From Drosophila persimilis (taxonomy: Eukaryota; Arthropoda; Insecta; Diptera; Drosophilidae): a DNA stretch of 64,000 bases. Shown piece after piece: positions 51,266 to 62,804 of the stretch (position 1 is its first letter; each line of letters begins with the position of its first letter). The DNA is taken from positions 9,858,001 through 9,922,000 of the forward strand of contig NW_020825289.1 in NCBI RefSeq assembly GCF_003286085.1, given 5' to 3'. A program made the translations under genes and the position numbers. Under the pieces are notes generated by a model. That model was given only the letters and a program-made list of their open reading frames with translations. It searched no databases and was not told where the DNA came from.

Positions 51266-51674
51266 ATTATATTCCTCGATTTTGATATTCGTTTGCATAT
51301 AAAAAGCCAACTCAGCCCTTAGCACTTAAATTTGACCGACTGATGAATCCAACTTCTAAGAGATCGACCATTTTTAGAACTATTTTTTTTTTTTATTTTT
51401 CCTACATAGATTTTTTGTGGAGTTTAATTAATTAATGTAAAATTACTGTTTTCCAAGCTGCGTTCAAACCTTCGAAATCAGATTGTTCAGACTGAAAATT
51501 ATTCAATTCAAAATGTGCGCCGATACGTATTTATCGAAACGTAGATCGAAAGTTTAGTGAAATTATGCAGCACTTCTTTGGCATCAGTGTGTACACACTC
51601 TAATTCATTGCCTATTTTCATTAACGGATTTTTAAATTTTCTTGCAGTCGCAATAACTGAAGGGGAACGGAACT

Positions 51675-51689
51675 ATGGAAAATGCATAG
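51675..51689 (+). promoter_or_regulatory. upstream ORF (ATG GAA AAT GCA TAG) overlapping the main start
   Basis: A four-codon upstream ORF whose stop lies beyond the main ATG at 51682 and out of frame with it. A good 3' splice site (TTTTCTTGCAG, ending at about 51647) places it in the mature leader. Such an overlapping uORF usually lowers translation of the main frame. Confidence 0.6.
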
Positions 51690-53491
51690 CTCGCTCGCCT
51701 CCCGCTTGGTAGTGCGTCTCCTGCTGCTGTTCGTCCTGGTCAGTGCCGTGTCGATTGTAATACTGACCAAATGCGGCATAGACGAGCTCACGGCTCAGGA
51801 GGCGCTGCACCATCATCCCAGCGAAACCAGTGGCCCCAGTTATGTCCTGGGCGGCGACCGTGAGGCGGAGATTGAGCGCCTGAAGCATGAGGTGCTCACC
51901 CTGCGTGCTCAAATCGTCATTCTTCAGAACAATCGGAGTGGCCACGGTGGAGCGGCCTCCAATGGCAGCCACCATCTGCCAGAGACCACTGTGGGGCCGC
52001 CCTTGCCCCCACTGACGCACCACAGCTACGACTGCAGCAGCTACATCCGGAAGCAGGTGGGTGCCGCCGAGATCCTGCACGGCCTGCCCCTGAACAACGA
52101 GTACGAGCTGATTCCCTTCAACCACTTCACCTTCACTCGCGTATTCCCCATCGACCTGGGCCTAGGCAAGCGGGTGGTTGAGAAGCCTATTGGCTATCGC
52201 CGCCGTGACCTCATTGGGGCGGTCAACAAGGCGCTGGAAAGCCTCAACCGCAACCATTCAGCACGGGTGCGTGCCAAGGCAGCTGGAGTGGGAGCTGCAT
52301 TGGACGTGATCAAGTACACGCTGGACGACTTCATTGAGGGCATCTACCGCACCGAGCCCACGACGGGCACCCAGTACGAGCTCTACTTCCAGAGCGTAAA
52401 GCACCACACGAGTCCCGTGCGCCGGGCCCTGGTTATGCGCCCGTTCGCCCCCCTCCAGACGGTGCAGTTGTCGGAGACTCCGGCCAGCCGCAGCCCCAGC
52501 TCCAGTCCGGCCGTAATCCATGTTATAGTGCCGCTGGCCGGTCGGCTGCACAGCTTCCGTAGTTTTTTGCAGATGTTCGCTAGTCTAGGGGATCGGCATC
52601 TCGAGCTGATCGTCGTGTACTTTGGCGACAGTGGGCTAGCGCAGGCCAGGCAGATGGCCGAGTTGTCAGAGAGAACACAGTTCCTCGCCCTGAACGAGAC
52701 CTTCAGCAGAGGTAAGTAATGCGATTCCCCCAGCCATTCGGCCACTCATTCAGTTTGTCCCATCTTTCAGCAAAGGCCCTGAGGCTGGGGGCGGAGCACA
52801 TTGTATCCCCATCGCCAGCGGAGGATGTGCTGCTCTTCATGTGCGACGTGGACATCATGTTCACGGCCAGGTTCCTGGAGCGCTGTCGCTGGAATGCCGC
52901 GCCCGGCAAGAAGGTAGGTGTCGTGGTCCACAATGGAGCTCCAAGCAGATCTGTAATGATCTCCCTGCCCTCTCAGGTGTACTATCCGGTGGTTTTCAGT
53001 CTGTATAACCCGCACGTGGTGTACACGCTCCAGGGCAAGCCGCTGCCCAGCGAGGAAGAGCAGCTGGTCATCTCCAAGGACACTGGGTTCTGGAGGGACT
53101 TTGGCTACGGCATGACCTGCCAGTACCGCTCAAACTTCCTTCAGATACGCGGCTTCGACGAGGAGGAGATCGTCGGCTGGGGCGGCGAGGACGTGATGCT
53201 CTACCGCAAGTACATTCGATCGAAGATTAAGATCATCAGGGCCACCGATCCGGGCATCTTCCACCGCTGGCACACCAAGGTAACCTTTCGCCATCCCTCA
53301 TCTCTATCGATATTCTAAGCTGCTCTCTACCTTTGCATTCCCGACAGGTCTGTGCCAGCTCGCTGACTGCCGACCAGTACCGCGCCTGCATCCGATCGCG
53401 GGCTTTGAACGAGGCCTCCCATGCCCAGCTCGGCTTCCTGGCCTTCCGGGATGACATAGCCGCCGCCAATGCGGCCAAGCTGCAGTCGTGA
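51682..53491 (+). CDS. CG12913: chondroitin sulfate N-acetylgalactosaminyltransferase, 539 aa
   Basis: Golgi type II membrane glycosyltransferase adding GalNAc to the chondroitin linker or chain. Coding exons: 51682-52711, 52771-52913, 52977-53279, 53348-53491; total 1620 bases with all phases in agreement. A short cytoplasmic tail is followed by a signal anchor around residues 11-33 ([19 protein letters not shown]) and a coiled stem ([19 protein letters not shown]). The CSGALNACT catalytic domain follows, with the metal-binding CDVDIMF motif, the GWGGED motif of this family and the preceding FRDFGYG-like stretch ([18 protein letters not shown]). Gene identity rests on family motifs and the 46F neighbourhood; I recall CG12913 as the single fly member. 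Confidence 0.93.
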
Positions 53492-55591
53492 TACATTTAC
53501 ATTTCCCAAGCGATTTCCCTTGTCCTGGGGCTGCTACTTAATCAACCTAAGGCATACACTCTGTAAAAAAGGCCAGTGTGGAAAATCCCATACTTATGGA
53601 ACCTTTAAGTCTGCAAAGTGTATTCCTAAGTAGTCCAGTTATGATCATATTTGGATCATATAAATCCACAAGAAAACTTATAGGATCGGGAATGCTTCCT
53701 TCTCCGCGTATCCCCTAATTATTGCATTGTGCTGTACACGCATACATGAATACAAATATGTAAAACTGGAGACAATAACTCGTATTTAGCGAAATCGTTG
53801 ACTTAGCTTAATTGTTGATCTTGTTGTTGCGCCCTCGAGAGTGCCACACACCCACACACAAACAAACACACACACACACACATCACAAATTGTTCTTCCA
53901 TGAAGCAAACTAGATGCAATCTCCAAAGCCCCAAGATATTTACCATATCGAATCCGTATCTCATGTACTTTGTAACTTAAACTGAGCCCTAAACAGATCT
54001 GCCAGAGTGCTGCCCGCTTTGTAAAAACTAAATTAAATCGTTTAATTAAACTTGTCGCCTGGTTGTTGGCTGGTTTTTGTTTTTTCGGCTGGTCGTTCGC
54101 TCCATTCCATGGCTGGGGGATGTCGAAGCCAACGACCTCCACATGGGGTTCAGTGAGCACGCATATGAAGAAGGTGATCTAGTACCTGCCCTCTCCTCCT
54201 CCTCCTCCTCCTCCTCCACACTCCGGCTATAAGCTGGGGATCTTTCTGGCACTCTAGCGGAAAGTAAATTTGTTATACTTTGATAGAATGGCGACATCAG
54301 CCGGAAACATGCCAGCCGTACAACTTTTTACATTTCCACTGGTACTGGTATTTCTTACATCTTCCGAAATTGTCCTTTCAAACACATTAACAAACGAGTG
54401 TGGAGTGCTATTTGTGCACAATCTGAGAATTAAAGGAATACATGAATTATCTATGACTTTTGGGAACATTTATTGGACAGTAATTCAATAAGTTTTAGTT
54501 GAATCATAGGATAAAATGAGTTTAGTTTTGAACATTTTGTTATCTTAGAAATATCGCTATGACTGTCTTAAAAGGTATTTCTGTTTCTGAGCTCTCTGTT
54601 TCCAATCATCTGATATTGAAACGCTATTTGAAATCATGGATTGGATTGAGAATATGTAGTTGAATATCCTTGTCTGAAGGGGGACTCACTTCATATGTCC
54701 GACCGCAGAAGTGATAAACTCGAATAAAACTATGTATTTCTGTAACTAGTTTTTTTGTGTGTCAAATATGAGTCTCAGGGTATTCCCCGTTCGGTCATAA
54801 TTTCTTGCATCAAATTTCTCTACTCTGAATTGGATGTCTTCACCTGGAAAGCCTTTTCACGGTCACGGTCGTAGGTTATGTAAGCGCCGAGGAGTGTTTT
54901 GTTTTGTTCAACTTGTTCGGAATTCGAAATGCTAATCTCGCAGCTGGAAGTCTGAATCAACGACTTAGAAGCCGTGATATGATCGAAATAATCTGCGATA
55001 ATTTCACAGGAGTGTTCTCTGGCGGCTATTACGCAATAGCAGACTCATAATTAGCAAGGGATTTCGACAAATAATTAAGGCGTTTTTTCGGCACATCCTC
55101 CCTGTCATTCTGCGAAAGACAAACTGACCATGACATGACCAGAGAATGCCAAATGAGACTGGACCCGAGCTCAGCCAGCACACACCCCAAGGTGTTGGGC
55201 AGGTGAAGTGACAAATCGACGCCCGCCCCAGCCGAGATTCCGAGTGCCAACACCTTTGCCGCGAATGCCAGCGAACCAGAGCCATCAGCAGCCCGTCGCC
55301 TCGCCTCGCGGTTCAGTGCTCTCGACTGGGCAGAGGCAGAACCCATCTCGGGCACGGGCTGGGGCTCGGGCCGGAGTTCAGATAAATACGCTGGCGACCG
55401 CTCTAGCCAGATCATTCGCGGTCCGACGCCAGATCGAGAAACTCTGACTCGTTTCGAAAGGTGAACAAGTGTCGAAAGGATAAACATATTCGGTTTCCCA
55501 TTTCCGTGCCCCATCAAACCGCAGAGGCACAACACGTGCCTGGTGCAACATTTGTGATTAAGTCGTTGGAACAAAGTGAAGTGCGGACACC
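53492..55591. other. intergenic region
   Basis: No supported gene. It holds a CA run (53865-53885), a CTC/GAG triplet run (54184-54218) and a plus-strand ATG frame at 54288-54491. That frame encodes 67 residues with a hydrophobic N-terminal stretch (LFTFPLVLVFLTSS); it could be a small secreted peptide but has no further support. Upstream of the next gene, a weak AGATAAATA near 55380 and a TCATTC near 55412 are possible core-promoter elements. Confidence 0.5.
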
Positions 55592-58500
55592 ATGCGTGCT
55601 TTTGGATTGGTGAGTGCGAATGCCAGGGGATTCATTTAGGGGATGATAGGTCCACAATGAGGAGCTTAAGATTGACTACTGCTAGACTACTGCTAAAGCA
55701 ATATTTCTGACGATTTACCGTGAATTTCTAAACCACTTCTGTGGATTTCAAGACTTCAAATTCTGGAAAGTCTAACGAGAGGAATTTATAAGAAATGGAG
55801 ATCAAAGGGAGGGCCAAATTATTTTATAGTTGAGTAAATTAAAGGAACTTATATATAATAGGGAACAAATATTTTCTTCTACAATTCGAGGGCATATAAG
55901 AATTTTGAGGATTTCCCATTCAAATCCATTTTATCAGATACCAAATAATGTGGGCCTAAACAAATTATAGATAGTACTTTTCATCTTCTTAGCCAGAAAC
56001 CATAGATCCCTTGCAGTAATAATCCAATGTTAAGCTTATTATTGGGGAAGGGACATTACACGACCTATCATGACAATGCTTTCTGAAAGTTCACTGTTTT
56101 GTTTTATGAGAAACCTTTCTCTCACATTGTATCTAATCCGAAGGCCTCCAAAAATTGGTCATGCAATGTTCTATACAATATACATTATGCAATCCACAAA
56201 CATAACGATTTTCATAACGAAGCCATCATATCCCCGAAAAGACTGTCCATTTTGGAAAGGCAACGACCCTTGGTCGCTGTAACAATTTACCATATTCATA
56301 TACACTTTGGCTCCCAATTCGAAATATAATTATTCTAATGAAGTTGGCCAGAGTCAGTGACAAGTCAGATTGTCCACAGCCACAGTCAGAGAGCCAGAGT
56401 CAAAAACCAAAAGCCAAAAGCAGCGCCAGCCACCGGAAGTTGTTCCTGATGCTTGGCTAACAAAGCGTGGCGGCGGGGACGGGCCAACAAAACACTGTTC
56501 ATGATTACCTCTCTTGGTTGGCCAGTTGGCAGTTGGGATTTCCATTACCATTACCTGTTGGGTTTTCGGCCATTTGAGCGTTATGATTCCGAATTCGAAT
56601 CTGAATTCGAATCTGTATCTGTATCTGTATCTGTGTCCAGGCCAGAATCTGATTCATGCAGCCATGAGTGGCTCTAAGAAATGATGTCAATGCTATTTGG
56701 GCGATCATACATACCAACGCGAATCACTTTGCGTGGTATTCGGAAGAATTCCGTTGCATAATCGAGGGGTGCTGATCATATTTCACGCCGACTGAGCCCC
56801 AGTGTTGTCGTCCATTTTTAATGGCGCAGAGGCTGGGGCTGGTATTGGGGCTGGGCCGCAGGCCTTTGTACTCTCGCCTATTATGATCGGAGACTGCCGG
56901 GGAGCTCCGCATTGGCCCAGTTATCTGCTGAACCGCGAAATATGTATTGGCTGGTTGCCTCCGAGTCCGGAGGCCCATTGCGATAGGGGCAATTAAAACC
57001 AATCAAGTAATGATCTCGACCACGGTGTATTTCAGATGCTCTGCCTGGCCCTGCTCGTCTGCGCCCGTGCCCGTGCAGCTGTGACAGGACCCGAGGCCCG
57101 ATCAGGTGTCAGCCCCGGCCAAAATCTCAACGGCCCAAACCAGCAGGTGGCCACAGCTGGCGTGGGGGTTCTGGACTCGGTGCTGCGGGGCAAGAGCCGC
57201 CAGTCGCGCTGCGTGCGCTGCTACGAGGATCGGGATAGGGATCGCTACTACGGCGGATACTCCAGTCGAATGGGCGACGATCAGCGCACCAGCGCCTGGT
57301 ACTACTCGGGCTACGATGACCGCAGCACCACCAGAGATCGGGACTATGACAGAACCTACGATCGCAGTCGCTACTACGACGATCGCTACACGCCGCGCAC
57401 CTACGATCGCTACGAGGGCCGGGGCGGCTACGAGGGCCGGGGGGGCTACGACGACTACAGACGAGGCGGCAGCTCTGGCTACGGCTCAAGCTCTGGCTAC
57501 GGCTCAAGCTCTGGCTCCTATCCGGATCGGGAGCGCGGCTATGGCTACGGCTACGACAATCGGGAACGCTATTATCCAGATCGCTACAGCGATAGCTCCT
57601 CCAGAGGTTACTTTTGATCAGCCCATGATATCTCTTTGCATTCATTCTTAATTCTTTCTTCATGCCACAGATCGCTACTACGATCGATCGCGTTCTAGCT
57701 ACGATCGTTACGACCCGTATGACCGCTACTACTCCAGGTATGATTTTCGCAACTATCGCCCTTGGGATGAGACCTACAGGTATCGCTAAACAGTTCCTGT
57801 CTTTGTATATATGTATACCTATCGCTATGTGCATTCCACTTCCCCTCTCACACTCTCTCTGCTATGTTTACAAGATGTTTACATTTCTACTCTCTAATTT
57901 CATACAAAAAAACGTACAACTACAACAACAACAACACCATTACAACATGAACACCAACAACAACAACAACATGAACATCAACATCTACAACAACCAAAAC
58001 ACAACACCAACAAAAACAACAACAACAACAACACTGTGGAAACTCCTGGATGCTCCTGCACCCCAACTGCACAAAATCCACCTTTCCGCCTAACCTGCAC
58101 CCTCGCCTCCAACCCGACTCGAAACCCGATCACGCCCACGCCAACGCCAACGCCAACGCCAACACCCATCCCACCCGACCGCCCGATCAGGGGACAGTCG
58201 GGCTTCGACAATTCGGGACGTGGCTATTATTTTGCCACCGACGAGGATGATGGAGACATGCGCACCCGCGGCAATGGCAACGGCTACGCCTATAGCCGGC
58301 CCCCTCAATCGCTCTCCTCGCCCTGCGGCCGCTTGGCCGGAAATTGTCCCTATGGCGGAGGCTCCAAGGTCTCATCCTCGGCCATAGGAAGCGACAGCTC
58401 CCGCGGCGGAGGACATACCAGTGTCCTGGGATCAGATGCTGGCATCAAGCCCAATGGCCAGGGCAGCTGGACCTATCTGGGGGACCAGGACAAATCCGAG

Positions 58501-58974
58501 GGCAGCGGCAGCAGCAGCGGAGGGGGCAATGGAGGAGGGAGTGGCTCATCGGGTAGCGCTAGCATGAGCAGCGGCAGCAGTCGGGATCGAGAAAGGGAAC
58601 GGGATCGGGACCGCGATGCACAGAGGTAAGTTGCAGTGGGTGCTGCCCCTCGCCGGCTCCTGCAACTCCTGTCCACAGCTCCAGCCCCCAGCACTCGTCG
58701 CAGCCAGGAATCGGTCAAAGCATTAAGATAGGCTTGCTCTCTTGTCGCCCCTTGTAGCTCTTCCTATGGTGGCCGACCGCGTCCTCTAGGCGTCAGCTAT
58801 CTGCTCGAACGCGACTCGGGCAATGCCGCAGACGCCTCCTCGGATGGCCCAAGCGACCCGGCGAGTCCTGCCGGCGGTGGTGGTGGAATTAATGGTGAGG
58901 GAATGCCCATTCCCGCGGCCCAGACGGCCTCCGAGGGCAATCCCGGCAAGACGGTGGACAATGCAAGGCAATAG
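55592..58974 (+). CDS. secreted Arg/Asp/Tyr- and Ser/Gly-rich protein, about 435 aa
   Basis: Proposed coding exons: 55592-55609, 57036-57606, 57671-57737, 58191-58625, 58758-58974; total 1308 bases, all phases consistent. The first two exons join as MRAFGL-MLCLALLVCARARA, a clear signal peptide. The mature part has the pair CVRC, then a long tract of Tyr, Arg, Asp and Gly (DRDRDRYYGGY, YDRTYDRSRYYDD) and Gly-Tyr-Ser repeats. A second half is Gly/Ser-rich with FDNSGRGYYFATDEDD and SRDRERERDRDRD. The donor at 57606 is GTTACT, a weak site. If the donor at 57737 is not used, the frame ends after YDFRNYRPWDETYRYR at 57789, giving a shorter protein. No known domain; an extracellular matrix or cuticle-like role is only a guess. 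Confidence 0.75.
55610..57035 (+). other. large first intron of the secreted protein gene
   Basis: 1.4 kb intron between the short first coding exon and the signal-peptide exon (TTG|GTGAGT to TATTTCAG|ATG). It is mostly unique AT-rich DNA, with TCTGTA/GAATCT hexamer repeats near 56590-56640. No other gene was seen. Confidence 0.75.
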
Positions 58975-59132
58975 CTCCGTTAGCGGAACCGAAACCAGAT
59001 CCTGCCCCGATGCGAGCGGCCTGGTGGCTCCTGCTGGGAATGGCAGCGCAAAGTGTAACCTACCTTCCGTATTTATGTGTACTTCGTAAGTCTCCAAAGA
59101 AACTATTTATGTGTGCGTGCACGCTTTGCTCA

Positions 59133-59138
59133 AATAAA
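59133..59138 (+). terminator. polyadenylation signal AATAAA
   Basis: AATAAA 159 bases after the stop of the secreted-protein gene, followed by a GT-poor region. It is the likely 3' end. Confidence 0.6.
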
Positions 59139-59299
59139 CAATCTTCAAAGATCCTCAAGGACTCAGAGTTTCGCTGGGATTAAGGGGGAATGAAACGACA
59201 TATTTTTCGGGGAGAAAGTACAGTTTGCTTTATTGTTTAAGTTTTAAATTCTTAACTATGATTCAATACGGTTCTTTTAGGTAAAATACTATATTCTCC

Positions 59300-60470
59300 C
59301 TTTTTTGAGAGTCGCGTCCCTGAGCAAAATATAAAACAAACACAAAAGTACACAAAATGAAAATCCAAGGAAAGTATACGGTAAATCAGTGAATAAAAAA
59401 TTATATAAAACAACAAATAAGTAAATGGAAACCAATACATATATAAAAAAATAAGTGAGAAAATAAAATAATCACAGAATTATAGTTAATCAATTTAACT
59501 AAATAATTGACTAATAAAATATGTATAAAAATTACACTAAGATATAAAAAGAATAAATATTAAACATAAAGAAATACCAAAAAATTATGAAAAAATATGA
59601 ATAAACAACGTACCGAAGAAAAGAATTATAATAAGAATAACAAAATAAATATTATTGATCAAATTGAAAAGAATGAAATTAAATTAAAAATAAATACTCA
59701 ACAAAATGAAAAAACAAAAAAAAAAATTCAACAAATAAGTGAAATGAAAGTAAAAAGATTTAAAAAAGGACCAATAATACAAAAGAAAAAGGAACAAATA
59801 ATGTTAACATAATCAATATTAATATAAAATTGTGGAAATTAATTAAGTGTGTGGCATAAATTAAAAAGGAGTATATATTATAAAAGTGTCGAAAGATAAA
59901 AATAAAATAGTAAAATTTATTTTAAAACATATTAAAAAAAAAGTCTGAGAATCAATAAGAAAAATCAAATAATCCTTAAAAAATTAATATTTTGAATGCA
60001 AAAGAATAACCAAAAAATGATATAATTCTAACTGAAAAATATATATTTAAAAATAATGCCTTGCAAATAATTCTTCATAAGATGAAAAATACCATGACAA
60101 ATAAAAAAGGTATAAAATGTTAAAATAATAATAAAATTCAGAAGAATTTTTAAACAGAAATTGTATAGAAATTAAATGAAACTAAATAAGTTTTAATATA
60201 AGAAAAATTAAAAAAAATCAAAACTTACCGAATCCAAAATAATGAGGAACCAAAGTAATATAATTCACGAAACAAAAATTTAAAACGCTCTTTAAGAAAA
60301 ACTTCATTTTTTAAAAAAATATTTATAACCAAGAAACGATAAAAAAATAAATAAATGCTTTAACGGAATAAATAAAAAAAATATATATTAAATTGAAGAA
60401 ATTGAAAAATCTAACCAGAACTAAACTTTCCGAAAATTAAAAGGAAGAAATTAACTAAACGAAAATGATT
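59300..60470. repeat. A-rich, strand-asymmetric low-complexity island
   Basis: More than a kilobase dominated by A and T, with A clearly outnumbering T on the plus strand and G and C very scarce. It gives a 71-codon Lys/Asn/Ile/Gln frame at 59597-59812 that is best read as a composition artefact. No unit repeat, terminal repeat or coding signal was seen. Confidence 0.8.
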
Positions 60471-61060
60471 ACCAGCTCGGGAAGCTTAAGGATATACTTA
60501 GATCATTATTTATGCAACAAAAACACGCTTTGCTATTGGCAATACACGTCGAAGAAACTTTCCTGATAATCTATCACCTAGCTCCTATCTTAAGTGAAAG
60601 CTGTCATCGAGGGTATTGTTAGACCAACAAATTTATAGCTTTCAAAAATGTATAACGAAAACATCAACAAAAATTATAAGAAATTCAAAACTAAAAAGGC
60701 ACAAAATATGATCAACTAAAATGTTTTGTAGTTTTTGAATAATAAGCTAAAGTCATAATTTTGGAAGAATTTTTGGATAACTGCTGTGGTTTTGTAGATC
60801 GTCAACTTATTTTTTCTTGTAGACTAAGGATGGATATCCAATGATTGAGTGGGCTAAGAATCGCCTATATCTGATTAATAAAAATTCTGCTTTCATGTTG
60901 ATTATTGCCCAACTGATAAATCATTAGGATTTTTAACTAACGTACTATTTTCCGATGATCAAAGAAAAACTTTGGAAAATGATTGGAAGAGTTTTCTTCT
61001 TCCTAGAAAATTTCAGTTCTGAGAAGCGAACTTGTTCTAGAAGCCGAGAGTCGTATTCGT

Positions 61061-61406
61061 TCACATATTTGTGGCACGTTCTTCTTTGACTTCGTAATTC
61101 ATCTGAGTTTTAGATAGATTGGTAGAACATTTCCACATTTCCTGAATGGTCTGAAAGTGGTTAAATCGAACCCTCTCCTTTTATTGGGTGGGAAATATTG
61201 TGGAAATTGCCATTGCGACTGACAACCTTTTGAATTTGATCAATAGTATCTTTATCGGTCCAAGATTCTTTAACTTCTTGGTTTGTCGGTCAGTCTGATG
61301 AGGGATTTGAACACTTTTGAAGATCCTGTAGAGACTGAAACAGGATTTCGTGAGCTGCGGGTCAAACGTTGTCACTCTCCTCGTACTTACATTTTGTAGA
61401 GCACAT
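61061..61406 (-). pseudogene. decayed or readthrough small gene
   Basis: An ATG at 61406 opens MCSTK, then a GTAAGT donor after 61391 and a CCGCAG acceptor before 61354 continue in phase as SHEILFQSLQDLQKCSN. A TGA at 61290-61292 interrupts, followed by C. The same frame then stays open for 42 more codons (PTNQEVKESWTDKDTIDQIQK...). A second splice, AAG|GTTGTC at 61227 to CTTTCAG before 61150, extends it with TIQEMWKCSTNLSKTQ up to a TGA at 61061. Further coding-like sequence (EYDSRLLEQVRFSELKF) follows in another frame. The first intron is only 36 bases. A minus-strand TATAAATA (61606-61613) lies upstream. Most likely a host gene that has lost function; stop-codon readthrough is the alternative. 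Confidence 0.35.
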
Positions 61407-62422
61407 TCCGGGAAATTGTATAGCACTTTTATCGGTTCACTTTGAATGGAATTAATGGACTTTAATCAAGTAGAGCGAGAGCTTGGCCTTGGCTGGGCCG
61501 CCGCACAAGACGGTGGCGGCTGGGCCCAGTGAGATCTTCGATCCTCTGTCTTTACTCGGCGGCACTTCCAACTAGACTGTGCCGTAATGCCGATATGGCC
61601 TGGCTATTTATAGGCTGCGGACAAATCCACCACCAAAACTCTGAATTGAAAATACTTTCGCATGACGCAGGCGTGCCACCAGAGGGGGAATGTCTGGCAC
61701 TGGGAACCATGAATCGGGAGCCGGGAACGGGTAACCGGGTGCGTGCCGTTGGGTCATAACAATGACAATACGAGGGTTCGCTTCAAGAAATGAATTGAAT
61801 TGGAAATGTTTATTTCATTTTTATGCTGGTATCGCTCTGCCCATAGGTCGCTCTGCTTCTCGAATCTCGAATCTTGGCTCTTGTCACTCGGTGGAGGGTT
61901 CAGCTTATTGTTGGGTCACTCACCCCCAGTTTTGTGCGACTGTGCCCTATGGGAACCGAACTGAACAGAACTAAGCAGATCTACAGCTACCAGTTGAGTG
62001 CATAGTAATTAGTCAAGATTTTGCTATTCCTCTGGCGATCTTGTTCCGTTTCTCACGCTCAGGGGGTTCTTTCGGTCCTTTGGAATGGTGTTCAGTTCGC
62101 TCAAGGGTTCTTCAAGGAATGATAACAAAACAGTTAGCTATGGGTGGGGGGGCTAGCGGTAGGGGTGGTTTTCTGCTCTGCGTCAGTTTGCCAGCTACCG
62201 GTGGGCCCTCTATCAGTTATGCTGGTTGCATTTAATTCCATTCAGGACTCCTGTGGGATCATCAATTGAACATGATTTGGCTACTGACCGAATGCGGGTC
62301 GGGGATGCGCCAAAAGTGCAGCTGCCTGCCACCGCCCTGAACTTGCAAGAGCGCCCTGGCTAACTTTCAGGCAGATTGGTTCAATGAATTATCTTTAGCT
62401 TTCTTGGGAACAAACTGGATAT
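61407..62422. other. intergenic stretch with a minus-strand TATA box
   Basis: No gene supported. A minus-strand TATAAATA (61606-61613) is followed about 30 bases downstream by ACAGTC, an initiator-like match, and points toward the segment at 61061-61406. The rest is unique sequence with low-complexity open frames only. Confidence 0.4.
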
Positions 62423-62696
62423 TTACACAAAATACACACCAATCCAATCAACCAGAAGACGCTCATTGGCCTCGTCCTGCAGGCGGTCAGGAAAAGCGAG
62501 CAGCAGGTCCTAGACATGTGCACAGCTCCTGCAGGAGAGGCCTCTCACAGGTCACAGGTCACGAATCGATCTTCAAGAAGACGGAAACAATCTCTTCTTC
62601 CATACCTTTCTACCTGAGTTGTCAATGTCATCCTCGTTGTTGGGGATATCGCTCGAATTTTGCCTCTCCTTCAGATCTAGCGTGGGGTAAGTATTT
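62423..62696 (-). CDS. coding-like segment, two exons, partial
   Basis: Exon 62606-62696 follows the acceptor TCTCTATTGAG and reads NTYPTLDLKERQNSSDIPNN...DNSGRK. The donor AAG|GTATGG joins in phase to 62423-62509 (acceptor TGTCTAG), which reads DLLLAFPDRLQDEANERLLV and ends at TAA. The two parts make 58 residues, polar and helical, with no known domain. The first exon enters in phase 2, so an upstream exon is needed and was not found. It may belong with the neighbouring minus-strand segments as one gene. Confidence 0.35.
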
Positions 62697-62804
62697 CTCA
62701 ATAGAGAGGTAATAAATCAAATTCTACCATTCAGTGCAGTTTAATTTTACTGAAAACCAAAACTATGTTTTTTCTTTTGGCTATTTGAATTTTGTGCCGC
62801 GTAC

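Noticed and set aside
54046-54297. Glu-run minus-strand frame
   Set aside because: The poly-Glu tract is a CTC/GAG microsatellite and the flanks show no coding character.
59597-59812. 71-codon Lys/Asn/Ile-rich ORF
   Set aside because: Composition artefact of the A-rich island; any frame there would give the same residues.
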